DNA from: Agrypnia vestita
Lineage: Eukaryota > Arthropoda > Insecta > Trichoptera > Phryganeidae
Direction of reading: 5' to 3'
Length of the DNA: 64,000 bases
Assembly: GCA_016648135.1 (NCBI GenBank)
Contig: JADDOH010007962.1
Span: 1 to 64,000, forward strand
The stretch's first letter is position 1. Each line of letters starts with the position of its first letter. This document shows, piece after piece, positions 34,860 to 47,619 of this stretch. Position numbers and translations under genes: made by a program. The notes beneath the pieces were generated by a model. The model was not told the DNA's origin and did no database searches. It was given only the letters and a program-made list of their open reading frames with translations.

Positions 34860-35232
34860 GTATTTTTATATGTAGGTATATTCTAAGCACACAGTTACTG
34901 TATTTTGTCCCCAGAAGGATGATCAATTAATTAAAATAAATTAAAGAAGTATCGTAGAGACGAAGCTATGTAAGTAAAAAATAAATTAAAAATGTAGGGA
35001 TATTAGCTGCGAAAATCTACGTATACTAGTTCATGAAAAAAGACTACAGATTCTCAGATTTGAACATATATGTATATAGAACTTTCACAAACTTGATAAC
35101 GTGTAGATGTTTTTACGATAGAATAGGTGAACGTTGCATTGTGTAGAGTGATCACGTAAGCCAGCTCATACAGACCTCGACACACGTTTTCCATATTCAT
35201 AGCTTGTTCTCTGTGAGACTTCCATAATTTAT
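34860..35232. mobile_element. GTCTC-family MITE
   Basis: TATGTAGGTATATTCTAAGC, TTTTGTCCCCAGAAGGATGA and GTAGAGACGAAGCTATG on the left; GTGAACGTTGCATTGTGTAG, GTGATCACGTAAGCCAGCTC and TGTTCTCTGTGAGACTTCC on the right. It gives the uninterrupted form of the element split at 16346-17008. Confidence 0.8.
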
Positions 35233-36159
35233 CTTAATTATTTAATGAAAAGTGTTAATTGTATATTATAAAGGAGAACTTTTGTTTTGTTAATATTTAT
35301 TTGACACCCATTATATCATTACTATCATAAATTTATTAATTTGCTTCGGATAAAGGGGGTTTGGTATTAAGATTTTTATTTTTAAATGATTTTATTTTAT
35401 TGTATACAAAATATATAATCAATTCATTTATTTATTTATACTGAGTATTCACACATTCTCAAATCAACAAAACAACGTAATCTTGAAATATTCAACTAGA
35501 GCTCAAGTAAGAACGACTTATATACCAATATGATTTCAAATCTTAAACGCTAACCAACAGTATGAGAGAAAAAAGTGCAATAAACCAAAAAAGAGAGAAA
35601 CAAAGTATGAAAAGCAATAACTACATAATAATAAATAACAACAATATTAAATAATTAATTTCAAAAATAAGAGGCGCATTTCCTCGCACCGCTTTGCACA
35701 CAAAAAATAATTATCTTGTTAAAAATGGGGACGTTGTCATTAAAATATTAAATTTTGCTTTATATCCGTTTTGCTTCGTGAAGAATAATGCATACATTCA
35801 ACCATCAATCAGTATTCCAATGATCTAAATAGTTTTTTAGTGTTCTGAGGTATCTATTCTGTTACGTTACTTCTATCAGTGCATCAGTGTTATCCACTTT
35901 GATACTTTCTCAAATACATTATCAAGATGTGTGACAAGCGTCTTATAATAGTTTGAATTACCAATTGTACTGGTAAAATAATTAGATTGTAATTAGTTAC
36001 ATTTTTGTTTTTCATATTCATATTTTATATATCTCATATTATATATATTACATATCATATTACATATCATTTTATATATCATATTTTTGTTCAATAAATG
36101 CAAAATTATTTTGTGGTAACATTACTAATATAATTAACAAGAATATCATTTGTGTAGAC
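35233..36159. other. AT-rich non-coding stretch
   Basis: No gene. A (CATAT)-rich low-complexity tract lies at 36005-36085. Confidence 0.5.
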
Positions 36160-36510
36160 CACTAATTTGTTGAAATACAAACATGTTTCGGGGCTAAATA
36201 ATGATCCCTTTATCAGGATAAAACGTATACTAAAAATTTTAAATTGAAGTATAGACATTAACAAATTTAAAAAAAAAATGGGAGATGAATAGTCAATTAA
36301 TTTCTCATGTGAAAACTTATGAAATTACAAAAGGGAAAATTTATTTTCACATTATAAAATTATCAGTTATTCATCTCCCATTTATTTATTTATTATTTTG
36401 GTGATGACTGTCCTTCGATTTTTAATTCTCAGTATACGTATTATCTTAATGAACGAATCATTGGCCCCGAAACATGTTGGTATTTCAACAAATTCGTGGT
36501 TTATACAAAC
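36160..36510. mobile_element. Inverted pair with CGAAACATGT ends (Penelope-type)
   Basis: Left arm AATTTGTTGAAATACAAACA then TGTTTCGGGGC; right arm GCCCCGAAACATGTTGG then TATTTCAACAAATT. ATTCATCTCCCATTT and its reverse complement also pair around 36280/36370. The left arm on the minus strand has CCTGATAAAGGGATC...CCCGAAACATG, a decayed hammerhead-like core (CUGAUAA). A weaker match to the right arm sits at 63885-63945. Confidence 0.6.
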
Positions 36511-38493
36511 TAAATTTTTGGTTATTGAATAAATTATATTCACCTAAAATAATTTTCACTTATAACGAATATAGCACCGAAAATAATTTCTTTCACTCTA
36601 ATATACATTTTTGAAAATTGAAAAAATATATTTCACCTAAGAAAAATTTTTGTCAGATAAAAAAAATGCATTAAAATTACACCCAGAACACATAAACAGA
36701 AAAAGATAGTTCGAACATTAAAATAATTAAATCCTACAGAATATTTACTACAATCATATTGCATTTAAGGTACTTGAGTACACTTTCATGTAGGTACATT
36801 GATACTCTCGAAATTGTTGGCATACACGATTTCTATAACGGTTTTTCTGTCGATTTTTATGATAACATTTGCAAATGGCACTATCAGTTTTATATTGTAG
36901 CTAGTCTGTTTATCTATTAATTGCTGATAACTGCGGTCTGTCAACCGGAATTGCACGCAATCGAGGGTCACTCATTTGTGACCGCGTTATCTCTCTAGAG
37001 AATTCTTCAATATTCCATATCATAATAAAAGACTATGTTGAATCATCTGAAACTTTCTACGGGCTTCTCGTTACCTCTAGAATAAACCGTTCTAGGGAAT
37101 TTAGCTGTGAAAAAATTTACGTGACGCAGAGTCGGGCAATTCAGTTTGTGACGATAACAAGGTGACATCTCCGTGATACTACCGAGTGAAACAGTGTGAT
37201 CAGTGATTCGTGATATTACATTACGCGTATGAGTAAATGACCAGCAAGTGAATAAATAATACCAGGGCAAATAGTTTCAAAGAGTGAACATTGAACGAAG
37301 TTTATCAGAACTGATCTAAGCAATAGAGACAGCGTTAATTAGTGCGAATTAAGGAAGAGTTCGATAATAAGTGTGTGAAATATTCAGAAGTTGTTTGAAT
37401 TCATTATTTTTATTTGCCTTCCAAAGCCACGTTCCATTGAATCGGCACGCGCTCTTTTTTATGGACAATTTTCTATATTTCAAACATGAAATTTTGTCAT
37501 TTTCGTTTTCTACTAACTATTTTCTTAATGAAACTGCATTCCTATTTTCATGAATACATTATAATAAAAAATTACATATAGAAATTATATTCAAGATTGC
37601 ATCAAATCACACTATCTATCACACTAACACCGTCAGTACACTATCTAACTATCTTACTAATTCTGTTAGTACAACCATCCGTAGGACCTAGCAGCAGCAA
37701 GATTGTTTAGCTGCTGGAAAAAATATAATCCATTTCTAAGCGTTAACTATCCAAATAAAACATAGTGAAACATTTTTCAAACAATCTGTTTCAAAGTTCA
37801 AATCATGGTTAACAAAAATAGATGTGCCATGTTAATAATACCCCAACAAAAGCACAATAACATATTTACCAAAAAAAGTGTTGACATTTTAATGTAGGTA
37901 CTGAAGGGAGAAAAAAACATAAAATATTGATATACTATAAATCTCAAAACTGAAAACATAACATTGTTTTTATTATCCTTCATCGTTAATCAAAAGAACG
38001 ACCTGATTGATTCCCGACTTAATATAACGTTTCCACAAATAATCATTCATGTTACGGAGTGATTAAATAGCTACAATAATTGTCATGTCATATTTACAGC
38101 ATGAAGAGTTCTCCCAATTTAAAACCGTACCGATAGACACCCGCAAACAATACGAAACTAATTTTCTCAAATTTTTTTGCGTGTATTAGATTTTATCGGC
38201 AGAAAGGGGTTATTTTTTTGTTTTACCGCCATTCGAACAAAGCAAAAAAAGTATTTCGATTCACATTTTTCACGGAGTATGTACAGTTTTGTTAATGTGA
38301 GTAATAGCATTATGCGGCTGGCAAAATTCGATGGCAAACCGCGGCACTCATCTACCTCAGTGATATTAATGTCATTGCAATTATTTCGGGAATCAATATA
38401 CACATTTACATACATTAACACCGCATACTTGCTTATTGTGATGAATTCTGGGCCTAGTATTTCCAGTTCAACATATTTCAAGTACGTACTTTC
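36511..38493. other. Non-coding stretch; possible untranslated exon
   Basis: No coding region is supported. Positions 37020-37400 look unique and carry TCAGT-type initiator words (37139-37152, 37198-37206) and many GTGA/AGTGAA words that remind one of an insect 5' UTR, but no TATA box, start codon context or clear donor confirms it. The opposed frames at 38167-38559 overlap on both strands and show no family motifs. Confidence 0.3.
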
Positions 38494-38986
38494 TAGAAAT
38501 GGAACTCGTCGTTCAAGAACGAATTTTTCATTTTGAACGACGCTGTTCAAAATGAGCAATTGAACAATGAACTTGACTGAATGAACGAATGGTATAGTTC
38601 ATTTAAGTTAACTAGTATCTATTAGTTCAATATTTGGAAATCAATTTTTTTTTAAAAAACAATGAGCATTGGTGGAAATTTATTGTTTGTCCAGTCCTGA
38701 ATTTCAAATTGCAACCCTTTTTCCCACCCCCAAGGCAGCGAATTTTTTTTTAATGAAATCTATGGCAACTGGCACAACCTCCCATTTTTTTCAAATCCTA
38801 CCGCCTTGTCAGAAATAATTTCCGGCGGAGTTGGTGTAAATAAATTCGCCCTTCGGTATTGAAAATAAATAATTCAAATAAAAGATTGAACGATTCAAAG
38901 TGACTCTTGACTCTTGACAAAGTCACTCACAAAGTGAGACTCATTGAACGACAGTTCAGTCAACTGAACTAAAATGACCATCTCTA
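38494..38986. mobile_element. Non-autonomous hAT element with perfect target duplication
   Basis: The ends TAGAAATGG and CCATCTCTA are a short inverted repeat. GTACTTTC flanks both sides exactly (38486-38493 and 38987-38994), an 8-bp duplication typical of hAT. The interior is rich in GAAC/GTTC words that pair across the element. Length 493 bp; no transposase. Confidence 0.92.
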
Positions 38987-39057
38987 GTACTTTCAAACAT
39001 AATCAACTTAACCACCCATAAATAGAGTACTTTAATGGAATTTTTTTAAATATTTTG

Positions 39058-39225
39058 TAGCTTGTTGGTCTTGTGTTAGGACTCTCGCCTCGTGATCCAA
39101 AGGTCGCAGGTTCGAATCTCACTCCAGACAAGCAAGTTAGTCCTATTTTCATAGCACCAGCGTTTAGCTTAATTCGAAAATAGTAAGAATATTGATGTGA
39201 CACAAATTCTGTGTTCGCATTTCTA
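39058..39225 (+). mobile_element. tRNA-derived SINE, best copy
   Basis: TAGCTTGTTGGTCTTGTGTT, GACTCTCGCC, then GTGATCCAAAGGTCGCAGGT and TTCGAATCTC (B box). The 3' half has TAGCACCAGCGTTTAGCTTA, AAAATAGTAAGAATATTGAT and GTGACACAAATTCTGTG. The (TA)n tract at 39228-39292 follows directly. Confidence 0.8.
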
Positions 39226-39227
39226 TT

Positions 39228-39249
39228 AAATATATATATATAATATATA

Positions 39250-39293
<44 letters not shown>

Positions 39294-39300
39294 GAGAGAG
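39228..39300. repeat. (TA)n then (GA)n microsatellite
   Basis: Long alternating TA followed by GAGAGAGAGA; adjoins the SINE 3' end. Confidence 0.9.
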
Positions 39301-40529
39301 AGATTGGATAGAAATATAACCTATTGCAGAGTGTCTCTCATGACGTCGCTTCTGGAAAATTAAACTCCCGCTTTATTCGATTATAATCAGGAGACCTCGA
39401 AATCACTCTGTAAAAAAAAAGTGTGTCTTCACGTATGTTAAATGGGATATCTCGAATTTTATTAGCACGATGACTCCCATGGTTCTTGTTATTTTCAATA
39501 CGAGCCGAATTTTTAATTTTCAATTCAGCTACATTTAATAATTAGCCTTATTCGCATTCTCATTTCAACATGACGGTCGTTCAAAATCTTCTTTAATATA
39601 AGACCTCGCTTTTCTTCATGTTCCTTATTCGGTTTATTTTTTTAACGTGATTTTCCGTTTCAAACATTGTAAAACAAACTATCTGATTCTTCAAGTCATT
39701 GTCAAGAAAAAATTAAGATAAACGCACAGACATCGTCTGCATTTGTTTATTTAATGTATAAAGTTGACTGCGAAGGAAGGAAAGAACTAAAGCTTAATTG
39801 ATCGCCATAATCAATGATGGATGATTACCTTAATTCATAATAAAAATAATTTATTTATCAACTACTCTTTTTTTTTTGCTTGGAGAAAACAATTACACAA
39901 TTTGTTTCAAACAGACAAAATCCATAAATTGTGCTCTTCGAACATACGTATAAGAATATTGTTTAGAATAGAACTCGATATAATAAATAATTATATAATA
40001 TCGTTTTAATTATGAAGTATCACTTTAATTAATTATGTTTAAAAATGTATGGGAATCCATTGATACACGCATACGTATCTATTCCGTCATCAACCGGTTT
40101 ACCTAAATAAATATACATATAAAATACAACTTGCTACAAATTCTGAGAATCGCACCTATCGGCGAGATATAAAATGACTTTATGACTAATGTTTCAATTA
40201 ATATTCTGATTAAATTACTTTTTACAACACCATATTATTAATTATTCATCTGCTTCTCATCTGACCGATTTTTTCAACCGTATTTGGTCATTTTGGGTTA
40301 GAATATCATTAATCATTAAAATAAGACACCTTTTGCGTGTATGGGAACAGTTTTTGTAGATGATCCGCTGATTGATATAGAGGTTATAAAATTGTAACAC
40401 TTTTAATAATATTATAACAGAACCAAGCAGCATTTGCATGTGTTTATTAGAGTTTTATTGCCATTTAAACCCTAAACAAAACCAGACCTAAAATCAAAAT
40501 ACTTAAATAAAGTGATATTTCACTTTTAA

Positions 40530-40810
40530 AAAATTAACTAACTAAGGCAGAGAAGATAGATCGCCACACTTTTCTGTCCTTACACACCACTTTTGTTTCG
40601 TCCATTTTCATGCTCTTCGGTTTTTGAAGCTTCTAACAAAACCATCTTCCAATATTTTATTTATCTGGTACTATCAGGTCTTCCACGGATGCCCTCTGTT
40701 TCTGCTGCCTTCAACACTCGCCTCATAAAATTTATTTGCCTTTCCTCACTCATCCGTTTCACATGGCCAAACCATCTCAGCGATCCTTTTTTTAAATATA
40801 TATTTTACGC
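40530..40810 (-). pseudogene. LINE (RTE-like) 3'-end fragment
   Basis: The minus strand gives GSLRWFGHVKRMSEERQINF, then RRVLKAAETEGIRGRP, with stops further on. RWFGHVxRM and GRP are hallmarks of the C-terminal region of this LINE family. The TTAGTTAGTTAA-type tail is at the 3' end (40533-40545). Not a host gene. Confidence 0.7.
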
Positions 40811-41224
40811 TTACATTTATTTTTTAAATTTACGTTAATCCCAAGAATTACCCGCTTCGATAACGAAATATTTTTTCTTTATTCCAATGTGTTTTAATAA
40901 ACTTATAAGAACTAGTCCTTTTTAACTCAACTAATTCAAATCAATCGGATGATACAAATTCGAACAATTCCCCTATTAATTATTTTACGAATTATAAGGC
41001 TGTATAAAAATTCATTGCCGAATCTCTCCATTTTCAGCAAAAAGAAACATGTGTTCATTGAATAACCTTCCGTGCACGATGTTCCGGTACGTAGACTCGG
41101 TTTCGCCCGCGGATGCAATTCTTAAATTTAAATAAACAATTGAGCAGTTAATTTTGATGTGTTGTGTACCTACTTATATTTGAAATACCTATGTTCGATG
41201 TGTACTTATATTTGAAAAAATAAT

Positions 41225-41425
41225 AAAAACGAAGAGATCCACGAAATTAAGTATCTTAGGGGAGTAGAAGGAGTAACATTATTGGACCGAGTGAGGAAAA
41301 TTGCGATAAAAAGCCCCTTTTAGCATGAAGACTCTCATTTGAGATGGCATGGACACCTCAAATGTCTTTCAAATGCCAGAAACGATTACCAAAATATGAG
41401 GCATCTAAAAAAAACGTGAAAAAAA
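41225..41425 (+). pseudogene. LINE fragment
   Basis: The plus strand reads GVEGVTLLDRVRKIAIK then HLRWHGHL with stops between, the segment just upstream of the LRWxGHV motif in the same LINE family. About 180 bases remain. Confidence 0.55.
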
Positions 41426-42277
41426 CCTTCAGAAATAATTAAATTTTTATTTTATTATATATGTACCTATTACTTACTATGTTATTATTCCTTACTTATT
41501 ATTACATTTATGTACCTATTAATAACTATTTATAACTAAATTGCCTGTACATATATGATGATGAATATGTACATTTTATCATATAATTCTCTGTAAATGT
41601 AAAATGTAATGACACTCCTCTCCTACACACGAGACTATGTCACTCATGTAAAAGAGAAAAATCCATCATAAGTAACTAGCTCTATCTTGTAAAAAAAAAT
41701 GTGTTTGTAAAAAATTTAAAAATAAAAAATAATAAAAAAATTCCGGAAGGAAGGCTGCTGGTTAGTCATTTCATAAAGTCGAAGTGAACGAATTTTGAAT
41801 ATTGAAGACAGATTCAGAGACTTCATTGATGCAAAGTCTTGATTGTTCAACAAATACGCAATGAAACAGAGTAAAATTTGAACACCTTGTTCAAACTTTG
41901 GGACACCTAGAGGACAAGATAAAAATGATTTGTCAAGGTGTTACAGAGACCAAATTAAGAAACATCGTTGGAAAGCATCGTACCTTTATATAATACCAAA
42001 ATATTCAGTGAAATAATGATTGAATTAAATAAAGATATATGATATAATACGGTTTTTTCGGTGTGCTTAAAAATTAAGCATGGATATAATATTATTAAAA
42101 AATAATATAAATCATTAATTTTCGTTTACTCATTTTATTTATTTTATATTCTTATAATTATAATAATTCTATTCTAGATAATATTTATTTAATATCTTGA
42201 ATTTTGCAAAACATAATAATACTTTCAGATTAAATGTATTTCATGTTTAAAAATATCAGTCGAAACCGATAAACCTT

Positions 42278-42500
42278 GAACTAACTAACCATCACGCCGT
42301 TTCCCTGGATAGGGATAGGCAGAGAGGATAGAGCGCCACACTCTTCTATTCTGGCACACCTCTTTTACCTTATTCAAATTTTCCATCCTCCAATATTTGA
42401 TTTATCTGGTCATACCAGATCTTCTGCAGACGCCCTTAAACACTCGCCTTATATTTTTTATTTCCTCGCTCATTGGTTTATTCAAACCATTTAAAAGATT
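42278..42500 (-). pseudogene. LINE 3'-end fragment
   Basis: The minus-strand 3' end GGGAAACGGCGTGATGGTTA followed by GTTAGTTC tail matches 50470-50800. Upstream text decodes to C-terminal LINE residues with frame breaks. Confidence 0.65.
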
Positions 42501-43714
42501 ATTTCTAACTACGATAAAACATAAAATTTACGAATTTTTGGTTTGAACTCCTTTCAGAAAGAAAACAAATTTTATTTTAAATATCTAGTCCAAATAATAA
42601 TACACAAAGTCGTGATCGCTAGCGATCGGATCTGCTAGGATTTTCGGAGTCAAAACAGAATTTTGAGGTCTTTTTAAAAAAAATCCTGTTGTCTCTCTTC
42701 GATTTCTCCATGTGCTCCTGGTGATACATTGGAGCGTTTTGTTATGTAACTCGTAATCTGCCTTCTATGGCTTGACTTGGAAGGTTCCGGGGGCCTTGTG
42801 ATGTAACTTGTTATCCGCCTACCAGGCTTGAAGGCGAGCAGTTTGCGTTGTGTGAAGCAGACATGTAATGTAATGGACCACGATGCTCACTCGCGAGCAC
42901 TTCTCGCAGAATGAGATGAGGAGCACACTTTCCTGTGGAACGTACTCGGCGAGTCGTGGTTTGAGCACAAATACCGGGATCGGAAGTGTGCCAGTGGGCA
43001 AAATATTTCAGACACAAATAGTTTCGGCGGCAGCCGAGCTCCTATAGGCCATTCAACGCGTTGCGGCGCAATCACCTGACTACTCTTCATCATCTCCCGC
43101 GTCTTAACCCTGGTGCGCCGGACTTCTTTCAGCCTCATGCGAAAATTAGATAAATTTTCATAATTTAATCCAAACACCATAATAGTATATTATGAATTTA
43201 ATCACAATTATATTACACTGGCCGTACACTCGAGAAAAATCGCGGAACGTAATAATTGCAGGATTTTCTCGCAGAAAATTCACGAATAGAAAACCTTTTT
43301 TTTGAATTGACTATAAGAAAATAATTATATAAGAACATGATAACCGTGTAATTTGGACTTTTGCGTGTTGCGTGTTATTCTTCAAACAAAATCGCTAATC
43401 TCTGAAAGTTCTCACCGATTGCTTTGAAATTTTGGCACAACGTTGCATTCGAATTCGCAAAAATTATTTGATAAAAAAGGCGCCGGTACCTACCCTTTCA
43501 AAATTGATAAATATTTAGATATAGGTACCTAAATTTTTCCGAATTAATTTTTTGTTGATTACATTCAGTTAGTTGTCTTTGCTTAAATAAAGCGTTTGAA
43601 CCAATGAGAAAGTGCGCTTCCGAGCTTATCGTTTTAAACGACATTTATAAAAATCTTTAATATCGCATTGTTATCGTTATTTCTTATCGTTTATTATATT
43701 TACTTATTATTATT
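42501..43714. other. Non-coding stretch
   Basis: Positions 42600-43180 are GC-richer with several overlapping minus-strand frames, none with recognisable domains. Positions 43385-43470 repeat 13540-13600 in reverse complement. No gene is supported. Confidence 0.4.
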
Positions 43715-43976
43715 TATTCCTTAAGACCCGTTGGGTAACATAGGCGACATTTTCACCCTCCCCCTCACCCTCCTTTCCTCTCCCATGATATATTTTCAAT
43801 GCAAATCTGTACTTGCCACATTTTTTCTTCTGGACATCCAGTCCATCCCAGCCAAGATTATATGAAAATATGTTTTTTTCGAGGCCTTGCAAAGCAATGG
43901 AACCTTTGTTTCCCCTCACAATCTTATTTTTTACTTAATCCTCAACCTGTGCAACGCCGGGTACGACCAGCTAGTA
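43715..43976 (+). mobile_element. Helitron-like 3' part
   Basis: TTAAGACCCGTTGGGTAACA, a C/T-rich tract, ATGATATATTTTCAATGCAA, then TGTGCAACGCCGGGTACGAC and CAGCTAGT at 43976. CTAGT is the expected terminus. The 5' part is missing. A 130-base piece in the middle (around 43815-43940) is not shared with the other copies. The opposed frames here are repeat-derived. Confidence 0.7.
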
Positions 43977-44069
43977 ATAAATCATTGTTTATATTTTTTT
44001 GAGTATGTTCAAATTTTTTAGAGCAGAAATATTAGATTTTTCCCAGAGAGCATCATTAACTAAAACAAA

Positions 44070-44225
44070 TGCTATATGCCTCACAAGAGACAAATTATTT
44101 TTGAGTGAAAATATTTTTTTGACATCTATAAGACTTACAACCTATAATTGGCTGGCTTAACTTTACACAATGTAACGTTCACGATTCCACCCATGATGGA
44201 TCCCACATCTCTCAGATATTATATA
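44070..44225. mobile_element. GTCTC-family MITE, left arm only
   Basis: GCCTCACAAGAGACAAATTA, GGCTGGCTTAAC, ACACAATGTAACGTTCACGA and CCACCCATGATGGATCCCAC follow the order of the left arm at 24519. The right arm is missing; a mariner lies 270 bases on. Confidence 0.6.
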
Positions 44226-44499
44226 TCTCCCTTGTTTACTTGTTATTTCATCTTAATTTTTTCATGAAGGTAGTGAATTACTCTAATAACTATCTATAAG
44301 GTGCAAATCTGTAATAATTTTAATAAATCTAGCTCCTAAGTTGCATGTATACACATGTTCTGTTATTATTTTTATCCTTATTCCTATTATATTTTATATG
44401 TCACATTTTATGATGTATGTCACAGGTGCTTCGTTTTATGTATTTGTTGTATTTCTATCTTAATTATTATTATGTTTTCCAATGTACATTTGTCTTATA

Positions 44500-45772
44500 T
44501 TAGGTCCTTACATATGAAATTGGCGTTTAGTATAGGAGGAACATAAAGCCGATTTTTTTTATTATAATATATTTATTTAATCAAAGTATGTACCATTGCT
44601 ATGCACTTTTGCCATCTCATACTACCATCCCTCTACTAAAAAAACCATTCGGACGGGAATCAATAAAATCTTTGAAGGCGGTTTGGACTGCCCCATTGGA
44701 GTTGAATTTTTTCCTTTGCAAGAAGTTATCCAAATTTCGAAAAAAATGGTAATCTGTTGGGGCAAGGTCCGGAGAGTACGGTGGATGGATGTCTTAGACA
44801 TTCCAATTGAAGCTCCTCTAATTTGGTAGCCGTCTGTTGTGCAGTGTGTGGTCTAGCGTTATCATGAAGCAGCAGTGGCCTAGAGCAATTAACCAGCCTC
44901 GGTTGTTTAGCAGCTAGCTTTTCCATCATGGTTTGCAGTTGCTGACAATAGACATCTGCCGTAATCGTCTGGCCAGATTTAAGAAAGCTGTAGTGAACAC
45001 CAGCACTAGTCCACCAAACGCTCACAAGTAACTTTTTTGGAGTCAATTTTCGCTTGGGGCATGGTTTGGCTGGTTCGGCAGGGTTCAGCCATTGCGATGA
45101 GCGCTTCCGATTATCCTACAGGATCCACTTTTCATCACAGGTAATGATTCGATTTAAAATCCCTTCATTATTGTGCCGGTTGAGTAATGCAACGCAGCAG
45201 TCAACGCGCGTTTGTGGATTTGCTTCACTCAATTCGTGAGGTACCCACCTTTCAAGCTTTTTCACCTTACCAATTTGCTTCAAGTGGATTAAAACAGTGT
45301 TATCACTAACACCGCAGCCTGCAGCTAACTCGGATGTGGTTTGCGATGGATCCGCTTCCACAATAGCCTTCAATTCTTCATTATCAACTTTGGTCTCCGG
45401 CCGTCCACGGGGCTTGTTCTGCAGGTCGAAATTTCCAGAACGAAAACGTTGGAACCAAAAACGCACTGTGTTTTTTTGCGGCACCGTCGCCATACACATC
45501 ATTAATCCTTCGAGCCGTTTCTGCAGCACTGGTGCCACGGTGAAACTCGTACTCGTAAATAACGCGATATTTCAAGTTTTTCATTTTGTAAACTGAGTGA
45601 CGCAAAGAAAAAAACAATTGAGGAAAAAACAAATGAATTATAATTTTCAAAACACAAATACGTGAGTAAATAGCTGTATAAATTTGGATTTGGAATTCCT
45701 AACCAAAGAGAAGATATTTGAGATCAAATTTGCCAGTACGGCAAAACGCCAATTTCATAAGTAAGGACCTAA
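44500..45772 (-). mobile_element. Mariner transposon, full length, inactive
   Basis: Terminal inverted repeats TTAGGTCCTTACATATGAAA (left) and TTAGGTCCTTACTTATGAAA (right, reverse complement) extend through TTGGCGTTT, about 29 bases each. Both sides are flanked by TA (44498-44499 and 45773-45774), the mariner target duplication. The 1273-bp length is that of a complete mariner. Confidence 0.95.
44577..45584 (-). pseudogene. Mariner transposase, broken (DD34D)
   Basis: Start MKNLKYRVIYEYEF at 45584, end GTYFD and stop at 44577-44579; the span of 336 codons fits the family. The N-terminal helix-turn-helix region (GTSAAETARRINDVYGDGA) is followed by HLKQIGKVKKLERWVPHEL, the WVPHEL linker. The DD34D residues are all visible: TCDEKW (about 45130), LLLHDNARPH (about 44860) and the Asp in the APTDYHFF block (about 44750), 34 residues apart. 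Damage: a frameshift in the T7 run near 45471-45477, a TAG stop at 45116-45118 just after the first Asp, a one-base insertion near 44781-44792, and a further shift near 44630. It cannot make active enzyme. Closest to insect mariners of the type fused in vertebrate SETMAR. Confidence 0.93.
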
Positions 45773-46144
45773 TATATCGAGTGTCACGTTTTGTTATACT
45801 TTGTGTCTGGTTACATATCTCTTTTGAACATTTTTGCTGGCCATACTATGGACACTATGGACTTTCATATTTTGTACATAACCTTTCTTGTGTATATGTT
45901 ACTTGTAATTCCAACTTAATGGATAATAATTATGTTCCAATTGTCATTTGTCCCTGCGCCTTGGAGGCAGAGAAGAGATTTTGTGTGGACACCTCCCCGT
46001 CTTATGGCCACTTTAGCATTAAAAAACACCGAACATGAGGGCGAAAGTGTAGGATCGATATGGGAGCTATTGCTCGTAGAACGGCCTTGGGTGTGTGGTG
46101 GTCCCTCTTCTCTATCTTGCTTACTTTACTTAATACGACTTCAC

Positions 46145-46290
46145 TGTCGCCATATATACATATATATACATATATAGATTATATATATTATATATATATA
46201 TATATTATATATAATATATTATATATTATATATATATATATATCTATATATTAGTATATATATATATATAATAATATATACATATAGATA
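46145..46290. repeat. (TA)n microsatellite
   Basis: Interrupted alternating TA and TATATC words over about 145 bases; the frames over it are meaningless. Confidence 0.9.
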
Positions 46291-47619
46291 ACAAAATATT
46301 TTAATAATCATAAAATATTTTGCAAAAGTGAAAAAGGATCTTTTTCATGAATGGAAATAAAAACCATAATTAATCTAACCGCTTTACTAGACGGAGATTG
46401 TAAGCGTGCAAGAGTACAATATCATTTAATTAGTGCAGTAAACGAAAAAGATTTTTAATGTTTAGTTCAAGTTGACTTTAATGTTCGTTATTATGCAAAG
46501 TTATGGTTTTTTTAACAGGCTGTAATATAGATTGTCTATTTTATTTTTAAAAATAAATCGTGCCAAGTGATGTAGAGAATAAAAATTACAAATCTCACGA
46601 ATGCTCAATAATACGACTAATTAACGATTATATTCATGCTTAACTATAGAAAATATATTTTAAACTGTATTTATACTATAAATTGATAATTTATATCCTA
46701 TACGTGAATGTTCATCACATTGAAATTGGTAAATAAATGCAATGAATAAGTTTCTCTTAAAGAGAGAAAAATCACATTAGGGGTAATTTTATTTTTTTAT
46801 TTTTCAATATCTAGGAGAATTTTTTCAAAGAACTACTTGGTTGGTAAAATTACTCAGAAGGAAATTTGCATATTGAATTATTAATTTTTTTTTTATAATT
46901 TATTCAAATACGAATGATCGATTTGTATATTCTGTAAAATCGGACCAAATGTAAAGTTTGTATGAAATGAATGATAAAAGAAATTGATTTTAATATTTAA
47001 AAATAATTTTTATTGAAACTTTGTACTGTACACAAAATTTGAGTTTTTTTTTACTTATATAGTTTCGAGAGTAAAATCATCAAGTATTGTTAATAACTAA
47101 CTTAAATACAAAATATCAATCTGTTCGGGCAACTATGATAATGAGACGGACTGCTCCTTTCGAAACTATGGTAGTGATAAATAACTCAAATATTGTGTGA
47201 AGTGCAATGTTTAATATAAATTATGTATTTAATTAAAATTTTGAACCACAAAGTGAATGCCAGATCATTCTCAGAAATTCTATCAAGGTAAATATGTAAT
47301 TGTGCCTACCGTTGATATCAGCGACTAATTTTTGAGGCCTATGATTTTCATGTTTATTCATTTCATTACTAATCTTAGTACGGAGTTTTTTCTTCCTTAC
47401 AGTTCGGGATTCTAAGCTGTAGATCTTACAGATCCTACTTCAGTTTAATATAAAAACTGAAACACATATTCAAAAAAATATTATGAAGATAAATCTTATT
47501 TACAAATGTCAAAAATAATCAAAGAATCTGTTGTTATTTTCCCAATACAATAAAATATTGATCACCAGTGATAGCGATATAACAGGTTATCACTTATAAA
47601 TCTATTAGAAATATGTCCG
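46291..47619. other. AT-rich non-coding stretch
   Basis: No gene, RNA or clear repeat was seen. Confidence 0.5.

Noticed and set aside
38167..38559. Opposed frames of 130 and 119 codons
   Set aside because: Both strands are open over the same bases, no domain is recognisable, and there is no splice or start context. Chance is more likely.
42811..43180. Cluster of minus-strand frames of 60-97 codons
   Set aside because: Three overlapping frames with no family motif; GC composition alone explains them.
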